Assembly (NCBI GenBank): GCA_050299855.1
Contig: JBNKWQ010000005.1
Span: 345,966-409,965 of the forward strand
Length of the DNA stretch: 64,000 nt
Reading direction: 5' to 3'
Origin: Hahella sp050299855
GTDB taxonomy: Bacteria; Pseudomonadota; Gammaproteobacteria; Pseudomonadales; Oleiphilaceae
A model generated the notes under the pieces. It ran no database searches and was not told the DNA's origin. It saw only the letters and a program-made list of their open reading frames with translations. Positions 63,962 through 64,000 of the stretch are shown here, piece after piece; the stretch's first letter is position 1; each line of letters starts with the position of its first letter. A program made the translations under genes and the position numbers.

Positions 63962-64000
63962 AAAATGAGGAAAAGGTGACAACTACCTTGAAAAACACCG

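Larger units (their letters stand above)
62336..63997. mobile_element. IS3-family insertion sequence
   Basis: An element of about 1.66 kb with two overlapping frames and imperfect terminal inverted repeats. The left end is TGTGTCAGGATAGTTGTCACC (62336 onward), and the reverse complement of the right end reads TGTTTTTCAAGG then TAGTTGTCACC (63975-63997). Subgroup is not assigned. The right flank is cut off by the window, so target duplication cannot be checked. Confidence 0.9.

Overview
The window reads as a chromosomal stretch of a free-living, flagellate gammaproteobacterium. Bacterial housekeeping genes of that class are scattered through it (trhO, dbpA, zapE-type ATPase, katG, DUF3461, Atm1-type ABC exporter), together with a full chemotaxis operon and several diguanylate cyclases. 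Base composition is close to balanced. I cannot name the genus. No rRNA, tRNA, CRISPR array or phage structural gene was seen.

Layout. 1-1.8 kb: small membrane protein, lipoprotein, RRM RNA-binding protein. 2-14.2 kb: chemosensory cluster with a divergent receiver-like protein, a scarred phosphatase pseudogene, then cheY-cheA-cheW-mcp-cheW-STAS-cheR-cheD-cheB in tight overlap; the receptor ends in a CheR/CheB-docking pentapeptide (DWEVF). 14.3-17.1 kb: a PAS protein with a degenerate GGDEF motif and a two-receiver diguanylate cyclase around a GNAT gene. 17.4-30 kb: metabolic and envelope genes (GH13 glucosidase, AEC carrier, RND/MMPL exporter, esterase, glutathione peroxidase, DUF502, CoA-binding protein) and a membrane GGDEF protein. 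30-35.7 kb: CDGSH iron-sulfur protein, a DUF2235 hydrolase with a C-terminal PilZ-like domain, ABC exporter, trhO, methyltransferase.

35.7-42.1 kb is the most unusual part. It holds three probable antibacterial effector/immunity pairs separated by dbpA: a Cys/His hydrolase-like protein with a lipoprotein, a lysozyme-like protein with an exported small protein, and a Tse2/Tsi2-like pair whose toxin carries one in-frame TGA. A REP-associated transposase and a partial gene duplication close the block. No type VI secretion structural gene is present, so this looks like an orphan or auxiliary effector island. A further candidate membrane-active toxin (61.2 kb) sits against an IS3-family element that ends the window.

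42.1-47.2 kb: outer-membrane protein, a large Ser/Thr kinase, two decayed gene fragments (a polyamine-type binding protein and a P-loop ATPase) and two very small genes. 47.2-60.8 kb: regulators (two LysR, GlxA/AraC, Lrp), oxidoreductases, Hsp20, ZapE-type ATPase, a cytoplasmic trypsin-like protein, a Gate-domain transporter and katG.

Recurring themes are cyclic-di-GMP signalling (three GGDEF proteins plus the PilZ fusion), contact-dependent competition genes, and local decay: at least four pseudogenes or gene remnants. Short 19-22 bp tandem repeats occur in three intergenic spaces.
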